DNA from: Bacteroidales bacterium
GTDB taxonomy: Bacteria; Bacteroidota; Bacteroidia; Bacteroidales; UBA932
Direction: 5' to 3'
Assembly: GCA_017454905.1 (NCBI GenBank)
Contig: JAFTCB010000042.1
Coordinates: 38,266 to 102,265 of the forward strand
DNA length: 64,000 nt
Shown here: positions 16,320 through 24,687 of the stretch, piece after piece
How positions within the stretch are numbered: position 1 is the stretch's first letter
How the letters are laid out: the number at the start of each line of letters is the position of its first letter
Translations under genes and position numbers: made by a program
The notes under the pieces: generated by a model
The model's input: the letters and a program-made list of their open reading frames with translations, nothing else
Told to the model about the DNA's origin: nothing
The model's database searches: none

Positions 16320-18143
16320 TTAACTGTGGCTGTCCAGGACTTCCGCGATATCGCGCACGGGGCGGTCGGCGGCGCGCACGAAAGTGGCGAGGCACAGCGG
16401 GCAGCCGGTGACGATTTCCGAAGGATTCTCCACCGTGAGGTTGTCCAGGGCGTTCTGGACCATCGGCCGGCGCTGTTCGAAACTGAGCGTGAGGCTGCCC
16501 AGCGACCCGCCGCAGCAGATGCTCTCGGCGTGGTGCTTGCCGGCTTCGATGACTTCGCCGGCGGCGGCGAGGGCTGCACGCGGCTCATCGTAAATGCCGC
16601 AGCCGCGTCCCAGTTCGCAGGGGTCATGCCAGACGAGCTTCAACCCGTCTTCGCGCTGCACCTGCAGCTTGCCCGCGGCGATCAGTTCCTGGAAAAAGAC
16701 GCTGTGATGCACCACCCGGATGCCTTCCAGGGCATATTCCTCCTTGAAGATCCGGTAGCAGATCGGGCAGGAGAGCAGCAGGGTATCGCAGCCGCTGGCG
16801 CGGATGATTTCGAGGTTTTTGGCGATCAGCTCGCGGGCCTGCTCCGAGCGTCCGGCCATCATCAGCGGCCGGCCGCAGCACAGCCCGCCGTCCGGATCCA
16901 TCATCTGCCAGCGCACCCCGGCCTTGTCCAGCAGGGAAGTGGTCGCGCGGCGGATCGAAGGCGTGAGCTGGGTCATGCACCCGGCGAAATACAGCACGCC
17001 GCCGGACTCGCCGCCGGCCCCGTTCACGACGGCGGAAGCCATCGGACGGACATTGATCCCGGCAAAAGAGGGGGAGAGGGCATACTTGCGCCGCTCACGC
17101 TGCGCCACGCGCAGCTCCGGCCCCTGGGCGCCCACCTGGCAGACGGCGGTACACTTGCCGCAGAGCAGGCATTTGTCGGAGATCTCCTCGATGCGGCGCT
17201 CGTTGCCGCGGCGCAGCTGCCGGTTCAGGTAGACCGTACAGTCCTTGCAGTTCGCCTTGCGCACGCTCATCGGGCAGGCGTCGATGCACACGCCGCAGCC
17301 CGGGCAGGAATAGACTTCCAACAGGGCGAAACCCTTGCGCGGATGGCGGATGCGGATGCCGGCGTTGCGCATCGGGATCAGCAGCATCTCCGCGGGGATG
17401 TGCATGTAGCGGGTGAACGGCAGCACGCACATGAAGACGCACAGGGCGATCGAATACGCCCACCAGGTCGGCAGGGCGTTGAGGTCGTTGCCGAGGAACT
17501 GGCGGAAAACCCAGTTCGTCGGAATCGTGAGGAAGCTGCCGCCGCTGATGTGGGCAGTGAAGCTCTCCGCCAGCAGGCGCAGCGGGAAGATGGCCCACAG
17601 GGAATACAGACCCACCTGGTCCAGCAGGCTCAGGCGTGTGGTGCGCCGCATCCCGACGATGCGCGAAGCGAAGCGCTTGATGATCGCGATCGCGATGCCG
17701 CTGAGGATCATCAGCAGGAAAAAGTCCATCAGGAACATCAGCAGCGAGCCCTGGATGGTCGACTCCGTCTCCGCGACGAAATAGTTGAAGAAGATCGGGT
17801 AGTAGAAAAGGTGGATGCGCTCCGGCACGAAGAGCATCACTTCCAGGTGGCCCAGCAGGATGATCATGAACCAGCCGAAGGCGATGCTGGAGTGCATGAA
17901 ACCCAGGACCCGGTTGCGCTTCCACAACTTGACATGGATCAGGCAGTTGAGGAAGATGTCCCGGATGTTTATCCAGATGTATTTCGGGGTGATCAGCGAC
18001 ACCAGGAAGCGCTTGCGGTCCGCCTTGGGCAGCTGCGCGATCACGCGGATCATGGCGATGAGGCAGTAGCCCAGCACGAAGGCCATCCCGATGAGGAAGG
18101 GGATGACGAAGGGGTCGAAATGACTGGCAATACGTTCTCTCAT
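16320..18143 (-). CDS. Membrane HdrDE/DsrMK-type fusion protein
   Basis: 607 residues from the ATG at 18143, which overlaps the previous stop as ATGA. Residues about 10-255 hold six membrane helices resembling the NarI/HdrE/DsrM cytochrome b subunit, with candidate haem ligands H84, H99, H198 and H248. Two ferredoxin-type 4Fe-4S motifs follow (C280-C283-C286-C290 and C325-C328-C331-C335). Two CCG domains come last ('FAGC...GGLCCGRP' and 'HDPCELG...SICCGG'), as in HdrD/DsrK. It should link the cytoplasmic Hdr-like proteins to the quinone pool. It ends the Hdr-like operon. Confidence 0.82.
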   Translation of the reverse strand: MRERIASHFDPFVIPFLIGMAFVLGYCLIAMIRVIAQLPKADRKRFLVSLITPKYIWINIRDIFLNCLIHVKLWKRNRVLGFMHSSIAFGWFMIILLGHLEVMLFVPERIHLFYYPIFFNYFVAETESTIQGSLLMFLMDFFLLMILSGIAIAIIKRFASRIVGMRRTTRLSLLDQVGLYSLWAIFPLRLLAESFTAHISGGSFLTIPTNWVFRQFLGNDLNALPTWWAYSIALCVFMCVLPFTRYMHIPAEMLLIPMRNAGIRIRHPRKGFALLEVYSCPGCGVCIDACPMSVRKANCKDCTVYLNRQLRRGNERRIEEISDKCLLCGKCTAVCQVGAQGPELRVAQRERRKYALSPSFAGINVRPMASAVVNGAGGESGGVLYFAGCMTQLTPSIRRATTSLLDKAGVRWQMMDPDGGLCCGRPLMMAGRSEQARELIAKNLEIIRASGCDTLLLSCPICYRIFKEEYALEGIRVVHHSVFFQELIAAGKLQVQREDGLKLVWHDPCELGRGCGIYDEPRAALAAAGEVIEAGKHHAESICCGGSLGSLTLSFEQRRPMVQNALDNLTVENPSEIVTGCPLCLATFVRAADRPVRDIAEVLDSHS

Positions 18144-18478
18144 CGTACGACCTCCCCCTTGCGGTTCAGGCGGCAAAGCGTCAGGATGAGATGCCGCGTG
18201 TTGATGCCCCGCGGACAGACCATGGTGCACTTGCCGCAAAGCATGCAGCGCGACAGCATGGCGTCCACTTCATCGTCCCGGCCGCGTTGCAGGCCGAGAA
18301 TGACTTTGCGTACGCTCATCCCCGACCAGGGCGCCGCCGTGCAGGTGGCACTGCAGCTGCCGCAGCCGATGCAGGTGAGGGCATCGGGCTCCAGGCGCAC
18401 GAGCCGGTCATAACGGGCGTGGTCCACGGTGTCCAGGTTGACGGCCGAACTGGGGCTGAGCTTGAATCCGAAATCCAT
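18140..18478 (-). CDS. Small HdrC-like 4Fe-4S protein
   Basis: 112 residues with two ferredoxin motifs, CIGCGSCSATC and CMLCGKCTMVCP. The first has T where proline usually follows the fourth Cys. It is a soluble electron-transfer subunit like HdrC or the N-terminus of QmoC. It is located 3 nt after hdrA-like and overlaps the membrane subunit by 4 nt, so it probably carries electrons between them. Confidence 0.8.
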   Translation of the reverse strand: MDFGFKLSPSSAVNLDTVDHARYDRLVRLEPDALTCIGCGSCSATCTAAPWSGMSVRKVILGLQRGRDDEVDAMLSRCMLCGKCTMVCPRGINTRHLILTLCRLNRKGEVVR

Positions 18479-18481
18479 CCT

Positions 18482-19504
18482 TTATCCGCGTTTGCTTAAA
18501 TACTGGTGAATGGCGAGGGCGGCACTGCGTGCTTCTGCGAGCGTTTCCGGGACGGTCTTGGCGCCGGTGCACGCACCGGCGAAAAAGACGCCGGGCCGCG
18601 AGGACTCCGTGATGGAAGCCACGTTGTCGCGGCTCTTCAGGAAGCCGTCGTCGTCCACGGCCACACCGATCTCGCGGGCGTAGTGCTGCGCGTCGGGATT
18701 GCAGACGATGCCGGCCATCAGCACGAGCAGGTCCAGGGTAACCTTGACCGGCTTGCCGTTGAGGGTGTCCTCCGCCTTGACGACCACGCGGCCGTCGATG
18801 GCTTCGCCTACCTCCGAGACACGGCCGCGGATGAAGTGGATCCCGTGGTCGCGCTGGGCCTTGATGTAGAAGTCCTCGTATTTCTTGCCGAACAGGCGCA
18901 GGTCCATGTAGAAGCAATAGACCTCCGCGTCCGGGAATTCTTCCTTGATCTCGATGGCCTGCTTGATGGCGGTGATGCAGCAGACCTTGGAGCACTGGGT
19001 GTTGCCGGCTTTGATGTCGCGCGAACCCACGCAGTGCACGAAGCCCATGGCTTTCGGGTTGTGGATCCGGGCGTCATGGCGGGTGTTGAACCACTGCTCC
19101 AGGTCCCGGTTGGTGATCACCCGTTCATAGATGCCGTAGCCGTATTCTTCTTTTTTCGAAGCGTCGAAGAGGTGGAAGCCCGTGGCGAAGAGCACGGCCT
19201 GGCAGATCAGGATGTTGCCGTCGGAGAGCACGAGGCTGTAGCCGTCCTTGAGGCGGTTGATGCTGAGGATCTCGGTGCTCGTCATCGTGCGGACCTTGGC
19301 GGTCTGCGCTTCGAGGGACTGCACAAGATCTGCGGCCGGACTCATGTCCGGGAAGAGGCGGTTCCATTCGGCCACATGGCCGCCGGTCACGGGGGCTTTC
19401 TCGATCAGGATGGGCTTGTAGCCCAGGGCGCTCAGCTGGCGGGCGGCTTCCAGTCCGGCGATGCCGGCGCCAATGATGGCGATGACGGGGGTGCGGTTGA
19501 CCAT
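18482..19504 (-). CDS. HdrA-like FAD-dependent oxidoreductase
   Basis: 340 residues. An N-terminal Rossmann motif IIGAGIAGLEAARQL binds FAD, and a second nucleotide region lies around 'VLFATGFHLFD'. The Cys cluster 'HCVGSRD...CSKVCC' is the HdrA 4Fe-4S signature. 'PGVFFAGACTGAKTVPETLAEA' is the conserved FAD-closing segment. It is much shorter than methanogen HdrA (about 650) and lacks its extra ferredoxin domains, so it resembles QmoA and bacterial HdrA-like proteins. Family knowledge: HdrA can bifurcate electrons; whether this short form does is unknown. Confidence 0.85.
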   Translation of the reverse strand: MVNRTPVIAIIGAGIAGLEAARQLSALGYKPILIEKAPVTGGHVAEWNRLFPDMSPAADLVQSLEAQTAKVRTMTSTEILSINRLKDGYSLVLSDGNILICQAVLFATGFHLFDASKKEEYGYGIYERVITNRDLEQWFNTRHDARIHNPKAMGFVHCVGSRDIKAGNTQCSKVCCITAIKQAIEIKEEFPDAEVYCFYMDLRLFGKKYEDFYIKAQRDHGIHFIRGRVSEVGEAIDGRVVVKAEDTLNGKPVKVTLDLLVLMAGIVCNPDAQHYAREIGVAVDDDGFLKSRDNVASITESSRPGVFFAGACTGAKTVPETLAEARSAALAIHQYLSKRG

Positions 19505-19507
19505 AGG

Positions 19508-20578
19508 CTAACAGCATTTGAGGGACGTGGGAAGTCCCGGGGTCATGATTTTCTTTTCGTCCATCCCGAGGTATTTGCGGGCAGGATCATAGGGAATGCC
19601 GATCTTGTCGAGGAGCGGCTCCACGGCCACCTGGTGCACCTGCAGGCCGAGGTCCCAGGGGTCCACGCCGAGCACCAGGCCGGCGAGTTCCTCGTAGGTC
19701 AGGGCCGGGATACCGTAGCCGTTCTGTCCGTAGGTCTTGCCGTTCATCTCGGAGATGACGTACTGCCAGCGGTCCAGGAAATACGGGCAGCCGGGGCAGT
19801 TGGTAATGATCATGTCCGGGTGGTAGGGCTCCATCGATTCGAACTTCTTGTGCGTGTTGGAGAGGGAATAGCCGCGGTTTGCCTTGACGAAATACTGCCG
19901 GAACCCGAATCCGCAGCAGTGGCGGCGCTCCGGGTAGTCGATCACCTGGCCGCCCCAGGCCTCGGCCATGCCGCTGAGTACGCAGGGGTATTCGGCGCCG
20001 CCCACACCCTTGTGGGGGAACATCTTGGAGTAGTGGCAGCCGATGTGCTCGACGATGCGCAGGGGTTCTCCGGTGGCGCGGTGGACCAGCTGGAACTGGG
20101 CCCGCTCGGCAATCTCTCCGCGCAGCTTGTACATCAGGTCGCTGGCGTGCGCCACGTATTTGGGCTTGTTGAACTCGCGGCGGCAGGCCTTCCAGAGGTC
20201 CTCGCGGATCCTTGCTTCGAGCTCGGGGAACTCGCGCCAAGTCTCCAGGATCTCGGTGTAGTTGCCGAAGGAGGTGATGCAGGAGGTCACGAGGTTGTCG
20301 TAGCCGGCCTCGGTCATCAGGGCGAACTGGCGCGCCACGACGGTCATCGCCGTCTCCTGCGGGATGGTGTCGCAGTGGTAGGCGATCCCGGCGCAGGTGG
20401 TATGGTGCTCGGATTCGTAGATGTCCCTGCCCAGCATGTCGCGGCAGATCTTCAGGAAATATTTTTCGGAGGCCGGGAAGAAATTCTGCCGGATGCAGCT
20501 CCGTACATAGAACCAGTGGTTGTCCGGAATCTCTTTCTGGTAGTCGGCCCAGATCTTCTGTTTGCCTTGGTAGATCAT
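19508..20578 (-). CDS. HdrB-like CCG-domain protein
   Basis: 356 residues. One full CCG-type motif is visible, 'EHIGCHYSKMF...RRHCCGFGFRQ...ITNCPGCPYF', which in HdrB ligates a noncubane iron-sulfur cluster at the disulfide-reducing site. The N-terminal half has a divergent copy ('TTCAGIAYHCD', 'TSCITSFGNY'). No membrane segment. It lies directly between HdrC-like (adjacent) and HdrA-like (3-nt gap). The physiological substrate disulfide or thiol is not known; Bacteroidales do not make CoM/CoB. Confidence 0.83.
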   Translation of the reverse strand: MIYQGKQKIWADYQKEIPDNHWFYVRSCIRQNFFPASEKYFLKICRDMLGRDIYESEHHTTCAGIAYHCDTIPQETAMTVVARQFALMTEAGYDNLVTSCITSFGNYTEILETWREFPELEARIREDLWKACRREFNKPKYVAHASDLMYKLRGEIAERAQFQLVHRATGEPLRIVEHIGCHYSKMFPHKGVGGAEYPCVLSGMAEAWGGQVIDYPERRHCCGFGFRQYFVKANRGYSLSNTHKKFESMEPYHPDMIITNCPGCPYFLDRWQYVISEMNGKTYGQNGYGIPALTYEELAGLVLGVDPWDLGLQVHQVAVEPLLDKIGIPYDPARKYLGMDEKKIMTPGLPTSLKCC

Positions 20579-21277
20579 CTATTCGTTGTTGAAGTGCCCC
20601 ACGGAGCAGTGCTCGTAGGTATATTTCGTGTATTCGTCGAAGTCCATGCCCAGTTCCTCGGCCTTTTCGCGCGAGGCGCGTTCCACGGCCTCGATGCGCT
20701 CGGTGCCGCCCGTGACGTCGAAGATGGCCTGGAGCTCGTCCAGGTCCTCCTGCGGGATGCGGCGCAGCACGCCGGGCCCCTTGCCTTCATAGTTGGCGCC
20801 GAGGCGGCCGTAGACCTCCTCCTTGTTGTCCATGACCCATTTTGTGATGGGGCCGGCCTCCGGGTACTCCTCGCAGTCGAAGGTGCTCGGATGGATGCAG
20901 TAGCCGGTGTGGAGGATGTTTCCGGTGAGGCTTTTGGTCAGGGGCCAGAGCTGGCGGCCCTTCTCGGAGGCGGTGAACCAGCCGAGCTTCGCGGAGAGGT
21001 TGCGCAGGGCCATGATCACGAGCCCGGCGGCATTGCCGCGCGGACAGCGCGTCACGCAGGACATGCACTCGCCGCAGTACCAGATGGTCTCGCTCTTCAG
21101 GAGTGCCTCGATCTCCTCTTCGTTCTTGCGCTGGACCGTGTCCACGATCTTGCGCGGGTCATATTTGTAGAACTCCGCAGCCGGGCAGATGGCCGTGCAG
21201 GTCCCGCAGTTGATGCAGGTCTTGAGACCTTCCTGGAAACGGTAGTCCTTGCAGAGTTCGTCGTAGAGCTTTCCCAT
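20579..21277 (-). CDS. HdrC-like 4Fe-4S protein
   Basis: 232 residues with two 4Fe-4S motifs, CINCGTCTAICP and CGECMSCVTRCP, embedded in the helical HdrC fold ('ALLKSETIWYCGECMSCVTRCPRGNAAGLVIMALR'). The C-terminal 100 residues are an extension without Cys, longer than in methanogen HdrC. Its stop abuts the HdrB-like start, and its start is 4 nt after the nitroreductase stop, so all are one transcription unit. Confidence 0.83.
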   Translation of the reverse strand: MGKLYDELCKDYRFQEGLKTCINCGTCTAICPAAEFYKYDPRKIVDTVQRKNEEEIEALLKSETIWYCGECMSCVTRCPRGNAAGLVIMALRNLSAKLGWFTASEKGRQLWPLTKSLTGNILHTGYCIHPSTFDCEEYPEAGPITKWVMDNKEEVYGRLGANYEGKGPGVLRRIPQEDLDELQAIFDVTGGTERIEAVERASREKAEELGMDFDEYTKYTYEHCSVGHFNNE

Positions 21278-21281
21278 GCTG

Positions 21282-21908
21282 CTAGAAGAATTTGACGACC
21301 TCGTCCAGTGACTTGTGGTTGGGCTGGCCGGGCTCGCCGGCGCGGTAGCCCAGGGCGATCACGGCCATGACCTCCTCGTTGTCCGGGATCCCGAACAGCG
21401 CACGGAGCCCGTCGCTCTGGCGGAAGCCCATGATCAGCGTGTCGAAGCCCATCTCGCGGGCCTTGAGGATGAGGTAGGCGTTGCTCAGGCCGTTGTCGTA
21501 AGCACCCCAGCCGTCGCCGATCTCATTGACGGCCGTGCCGCGTCCGAAACCGGACTGGCCCTTGACGAAGGTGGAGACCAGGACGACGGGTGCACCGGCG
21601 ATATTGGCAGCATTGCGCTCGCCGACCAGCTGCTTGGCGGCAGCCACCTTCTCGGGCGAGATTGCCACGTAGTACCGGGTGGTCTGGGTGTTGGCCCAGG
21701 TCGGGGACTGCTGCGTGGCGGCCATCAAGGTACGGACTTCCTCCTCGGAAATGGTCTTGGCGGCGTCGTAGCTGCGGACGCTGCGGCGGGAGGCGTAGAG
21801 TTCGTCGAGGGTCGGTGCTCCGGAAGCGGGGGAGACGGTGCCGTTGCAAGCGGCGAACAGCAGGAGCGCCGATGCGGCGAGGCCTGCAAATAAGATCGTT
21901 TTCTTCAT
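21282..21908 (-). CDS. Nitroreductase-family lipoprotein
   Basis: 208 residues from the ATG at 21908. The first 21 residues are a lipoprotein signal (lipobox LLFAAC, lipidated Cys 21) without an acidic export signal after it, so it probably stays in the periplasm. The rest is an FMN-binding nitroreductase: 'ASRRSVRSYDAAKTISEEEV', 'AATQQSPTWANTQTTRYYV', 'NGLSNAYLILKAREMGFDTLIMG' and 'EVMAVIALGYR'. It is the first gene of the Hdr-like operon. An exported flavin reductase would need periplasmic or quinol-derived electrons, which is unusual for this family. The acceptor is unknown. Confidence 0.85.
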   Translation of the reverse strand: MKKTILFAGLAASALLLFAACNGTVSPASGAPTLDELYASRRSVRSYDAAKTISEEEVRTLMAATQQSPTWANTQTTRYYVAISPEKVAAAKQLVGERNAANIAGAPVVLVSTFVKGQSGFGRGTAVNEIGDGWGAYDNGLSNAYLILKAREMGFDTLIMGFRQSDGLRALFGIPDNEEVMAVIALGYRAGEPGQPNHKSLDEVVKFF

Positions 21909-21916
21909 ATTAAAGA

Positions 21917-21924
21917 CAAATATA
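21917..21924 (-). promoter_or_regulatory. -7 element for the nitroreductase-Hdr operon
   Basis: TATATTTG on the minus strand, 8 nt before the ATG at 21908. Confidence 0.62.
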
Positions 21925-21958
21925 CGGTAAAATCGGGGAATTGCAATCCAAAGTTTCT

Positions 21959-21966
21959 TATCTTTG
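21959..21966 (+). promoter_or_regulatory. -7 element for the EamA gene
   Basis: TATCTTTG, 9 nt before the ATG at 21976; supports that ATG over one 12 nt upstream, which lies in the spacer. Confidence 0.62.
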
Positions 21967-21975
21967 GCCCCCGGA

Positions 21976-22857
21976 ATGAACGAAAAGAACCGCACCCTGC
22001 TGCTCCTGCACCTTGCCGTTTTCCTGGCGGGGTGGACCGGCATTTTCGGCCGGGTGATTTCGCTGGACGGGCTGCCGCTGGTGTGGTACCGGGTCCTGGT
22101 CGCCCTGCCGTCGCTGCTCGCCGTGCTTGCCCTGTCGGGGCGGCTGCACCGCAGCGGAGCGGGGGCTATCGGGCGTTTCGCTGCGCTCGGCATCCTGCTG
22201 GCGATGCATTGGGTGGCTTTCTATGAGAGCATCCAGGCTTCGAATGTGTCGGTGGGCGTGGCCTGCATTGCGACGTCCTGCTTCTTCTCGGCGCTTTTCG
22301 AGCCCCTGCTTACCCGCAGCCGGATCCAGTGGGCGGAACTGCTGATCAGTTTTATCGCGATAGCGGGTATCCTGCTGATTTTCAGCCTGGACATCCGTTA
22401 CCGGACAGGGATCCTCTGGGGGCTGGCGTCGGCGGCGATCTATTCGGTGTTTGCTATCCTGAACATCGGGGCCGGGAAGCGGACGGGCGAGGACAGCGCC
22501 ACGATGCTGCTCTGGGAACTGGCGGGGAGCGTGGTTTTCCTCTCGCTCTGCGTGCCGGTCTACGCCCTGGCCGGTGGCGAAGCCGTGCCGGTGCCGCAGG
22601 GGAAAGATGTCTGGGGACTGCTGGTGCTGGGCTCCGTGCTCACGGTCGTGCCGTTCCTGCTGCAGATCCATGCCCTGCGCCGTCTGTCGGCGTTCACGGT
22701 CAATGTGGCCTACAACCTCGAACCGGTCTACAGCATCCTGTTCGCGGCCCTGCTTTTCGGGGAGACCCGGGAGGTCGGGTGGTCTTTCTGGGCGGGAATC
22801 GCCCTTATCGTCCTGTCGGTGTGGCTGCAGACGCGTCGCGTCCGCAGGCGTGCCTGA
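21976..22857 (+). CDS. EamA/DMT-superfamily transporter
   Basis: 293 residues with ten hydrophobic helices in two five-helix halves, each an EamA domain ('MHWVAFYESIQASNVSVGVACIATSCFF' and 'VAYNLEPVYSILFAALLFGE'). Members export metabolites or amino acids across the inner membrane; this one's cargo cannot be predicted. Its last 53 nt overlap the 3' end of the GH3 gene on the other strand. Confidence 0.85.
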   Translation: MNEKNRTLLLLHLAVFLAGWTGIFGRVISLDGLPLVWYRVLVALPSLLAVLALSGRLHRSGAGAIGRFAALGILLAMHWVAFYESIQASNVSVGVACIATSCFFSALFEPLLTRSRIQWAELLISFIAIAGILLIFSLDIRYRTGILWGLASAAIYSVFAILNIGAGKRTGEDSATMLLWELAGSVVFLSLCVPVYALAGGEAVPVPQGKDVWGLLVLGSVLTVVPFLLQIHALRRLSAFTVNVAYNLEPVYSILFAALLFGETREVGWSFWAGIALIVLSVWLQTRRVRRRA

Positions 22858-23893
22858 GCCGGGCGATGCGCTCCAGGCTGGCTTCAAGCCGTTCCTCCGG
22901 GATGCGGCCGCTTCCGACAGCTTCCACGACGGCGTCGAAGGCCGCGCAATAGTCCAGCGGGCAGAGCAGCAGGTCCGAGCCGGCCTCGAAGGCCCGCACG
23001 GCCGCTTCTCCGCTGCCGAAGGCACGGGTGATGGCGCCCATTTCCAGGGCGTCGGTGATGACGACTCCGTCGAAACCGAGTTCTCCGCGCAGCTTTTCCG
23101 TCAGGATGACGGGGGAGAGCGAGGCGGGGATGTCGTTGCCCGTCACCGCGGGGGCGGCGATGTGGGCGGCCATCACCATCGCGGCGCCGGCGGCGATCCC
23201 GGCGCGGAAGGTGACCATCTCGCAACTGCGCATCTCCTGCCAGTTCTTGCGCGTGAAGGCATAGCCCAGGTGCGTATCGGAGAGGGTGTCCCCGTGTCCG
23301 GGGAAATGCTTCAGGCTGCCGGCGATCCCGGCATCGGAGAGGCCGCGCACATAGGCGGCGACCAGCGGCGCGGCCACGGCGGGGTCGTCGCTGAAGGCGC
23401 GCGCGCCGATGATGATGTTCTGCGGGTTGGTGTTGACGTCGGCCACGGGGGCGAAATCGATGTCCAGGCCGTATTTCCGGAGGTAGCTGCCGATGGCGAA
23501 TGCGGCATCGTATGCTGCCTGCGGGGTGCCTTCGGCGGCAAGGGCCGCCATGCTTTCGAAGTGCGGGACCTCGAAGGAGGGATTGTTCGCGATGCGGCTG
23601 ACGCGTCCGCCCTCCTCGTCAATGCAGAGCAGGGGAGCGCCGGGCAGGGAGCGCAGCTGAGCGCTGAAACGCAGCAACTGCTCCGGATTCGCGATGTTGT
23701 GGCTATAGAGCAGCACGCCTCCGGCCGGGTATTGCGCGGCGCGCGCACGCATCCCCTCGCTCACCGCCTGCAGGCGCCGGGAAGGGAGCTCCGCGTCGGA
23801 CGCATAGCTGATGGCGGGCTCCAGCGATTCGGGCCGCACGATGAACAGTTGTCCTACCTTTTCACGCAGGGACGGGTCCTGAAAACTTGCCAT
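22805..23893 (-). CDS. Glycoside hydrolase family 3, NagZ-like beta-N-acetylhexosaminidase
   Basis: 362 residues from MASFQDPSLREKVGQL. The single (beta/alpha)8 domain carries the NagZ signature 'KHFPGHGDTLSDTHLGY' (the His-Asp dyad acting as acid/base) and the nucleophile in 'VVITDALEMGAI'. 'LLCIDEEGGRVSRI' is the substrate-binding strand. There is no signal peptide, so it is probably cytoplasmic, removing GlcNAc from recycled peptidoglycan fragments. It is the second gene after a 49-residue ORF (17-nt gap). Its C-terminal 17 codons overlap the EamA gene tail to tail. Confidence 0.87.
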   Translation of the reverse strand: MASFQDPSLREKVGQLFIVRPESLEPAISYASDAELPSRRLQAVSEGMRARAAQYPAGGVLLYSHNIANPEQLLRFSAQLRSLPGAPLLCIDEEGGRVSRIANNPSFEVPHFESMAALAAEGTPQAAYDAAFAIGSYLRKYGLDIDFAPVADVNTNPQNIIIGARAFSDDPAVAAPLVAAYVRGLSDAGIAGSLKHFPGHGDTLSDTHLGYAFTRKNWQEMRSCEMVTFRAGIAAGAAMVMAAHIAAPAVTGNDIPASLSPVILTEKLRGELGFDGVVITDALEMGAITRAFGSGEAAVRAFEAGSDLLLCPLDYCAAFDAVVEAVGSGRIPEERLEASLERIARLRHACGRDASAATPTGR

Positions 23894-23910
23894 AACGCAG
23901 AAATTGCGCG

Positions 23911-24060
23911 CTATCTGACTTCCGTCAGGGCGCCGGTCGCGGATTCGATGATGAAGCCCCGGACGCTGACGTCCGCGGGGATCAGCGGATAGTTCACGAT
24001 GGCGGCCACATATTCGCGGTTGAACGCGAGGACGGAATCGATGTTGCTCTGAAATTTCAT
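23911..24060 (-). CDS. 49-residue protein resembling the C-terminal part of a beta-carbonic anhydrase
   Basis: A short ORF starting MKFQSNIDSVLAFNREYV and ending SVRGFIIESATGALTEVR. The last part matches the pattern closing beta-carbonic anhydrases (V.G.I.D..TG.L..V). None of the zinc ligands (CxDSR, HxxC) is present, so it cannot be an enzyme by itself: either a gene remnant or a small independent protein. Support that it is expressed: TATCTTTA 4 nt before the ATG, and a 17-nt gap to the GH3 gene, which has no other promoter. Confidence 0.5.
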   Translation of the reverse strand: MKFQSNIDSVLAFNREYVAAIVNYPLIPADVSVRGFIIESATGALTEVR

Positions 24061-24064
24061 GGAG

Positions 24065-24072
24065 TAAAGATA
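24065..24072 (-). promoter_or_regulatory. -7 element for the 49-residue gene and GH3
   Basis: TATCTTTA on the minus strand (one mismatch), 4 nt before the ATG at 24060. Confidence 0.5.
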
Positions 24073-24096
24073 GTGATAATTCCGGAATGACGGAAG

Positions 24097-24678
24097 CTAC
24101 GCGATCATCCGCAGCCACTTGCGGTAGCCGAACACGGCGAAGACCGTGTAGATGCCGTAGATCGCGGCCTTGAAGGGGATGCCCTTGCGGACGTAAAGGA
24201 TGCAGCAGACCACGTCTACGACCAGCCACAGGAGCCACTGTTCGGCATATTTCTGGGCGAGGGCCCACAGGGCGACGATGCTCAGGGCCGTGGTGAAGGC
24301 ATCCGCCACCGGGACGGTCGAATTGGTCCAGTGCGTCAGGATCCACCAGATGCCAAACCAGAGCAGAAGCAGCGCTGCGAGCGAAGGAAGGATGTGCGCG
24401 CGTTTATAGCGGGTCACCGGCCGTTCGGAACGCTGCTCCGGCTGCTGGCCGGACCGTTTGAAGAATTTCCAGGACACATAGCCATAAACTCCCGCCAGGC
24501 AGTAGTAGATGGCCATGCCGAAATCAGCGTACAGGCCGGCCTTGAAATACAACACCATGTCAATGGCCGGCATGACGATACTCGCCAGCCAGAGCCAGAT
24601 GCTCGCCTTGTACTCGAGCACCAGATAGACCAGTCCGACGGTGAATCCGAGAATGTCCAGGAATCTCAGCGTATCCAT
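24097..24678 (-). CDS. pnuT: PnuC-family permease, probable thiamine transporter (PnuT)
   Basis: 193 residues, seven hydrophobic helices. The PnuC pattern is visible in 'VYLVLEYKASIWLWLASI', 'YADFGMAIYYCLAGVYGYVSW' and 'WLLWLVVDVVCCILYVRKGIPFKAAIYGIYTVFAVFGYRKW'. PnuC proteins move vitamins (nicotinamide riboside, riboflavin or thiamine) through the inner membrane by facilitated diffusion with metabolic trapping. The TPP riboswitch on this operon and the TonB receptor 9 nt upstream point to thiamine. In Bacteroides the matching operon also has a thiamine pyrophosphokinase gene; none is next to it here. Confidence 0.85.
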   Translation of the reverse strand: MDTLRFLDILGFTVGLVYLVLEYKASIWLWLASIVMPAIDMVLYFKAGLYADFGMAIYYCLAGVYGYVSWKFFKRSGQQPEQRSERPVTRYKRAHILPSLAALLLLWFGIWWILTHWTNSTVPVADAFTTALSIVALWALAQKYAEQWLLWLVVDVVCCILYVRKGIPFKAAIYGIYTVFAVFGYRKWLRMIA

Positions 24679-24687
24679 TTGTCAGTA

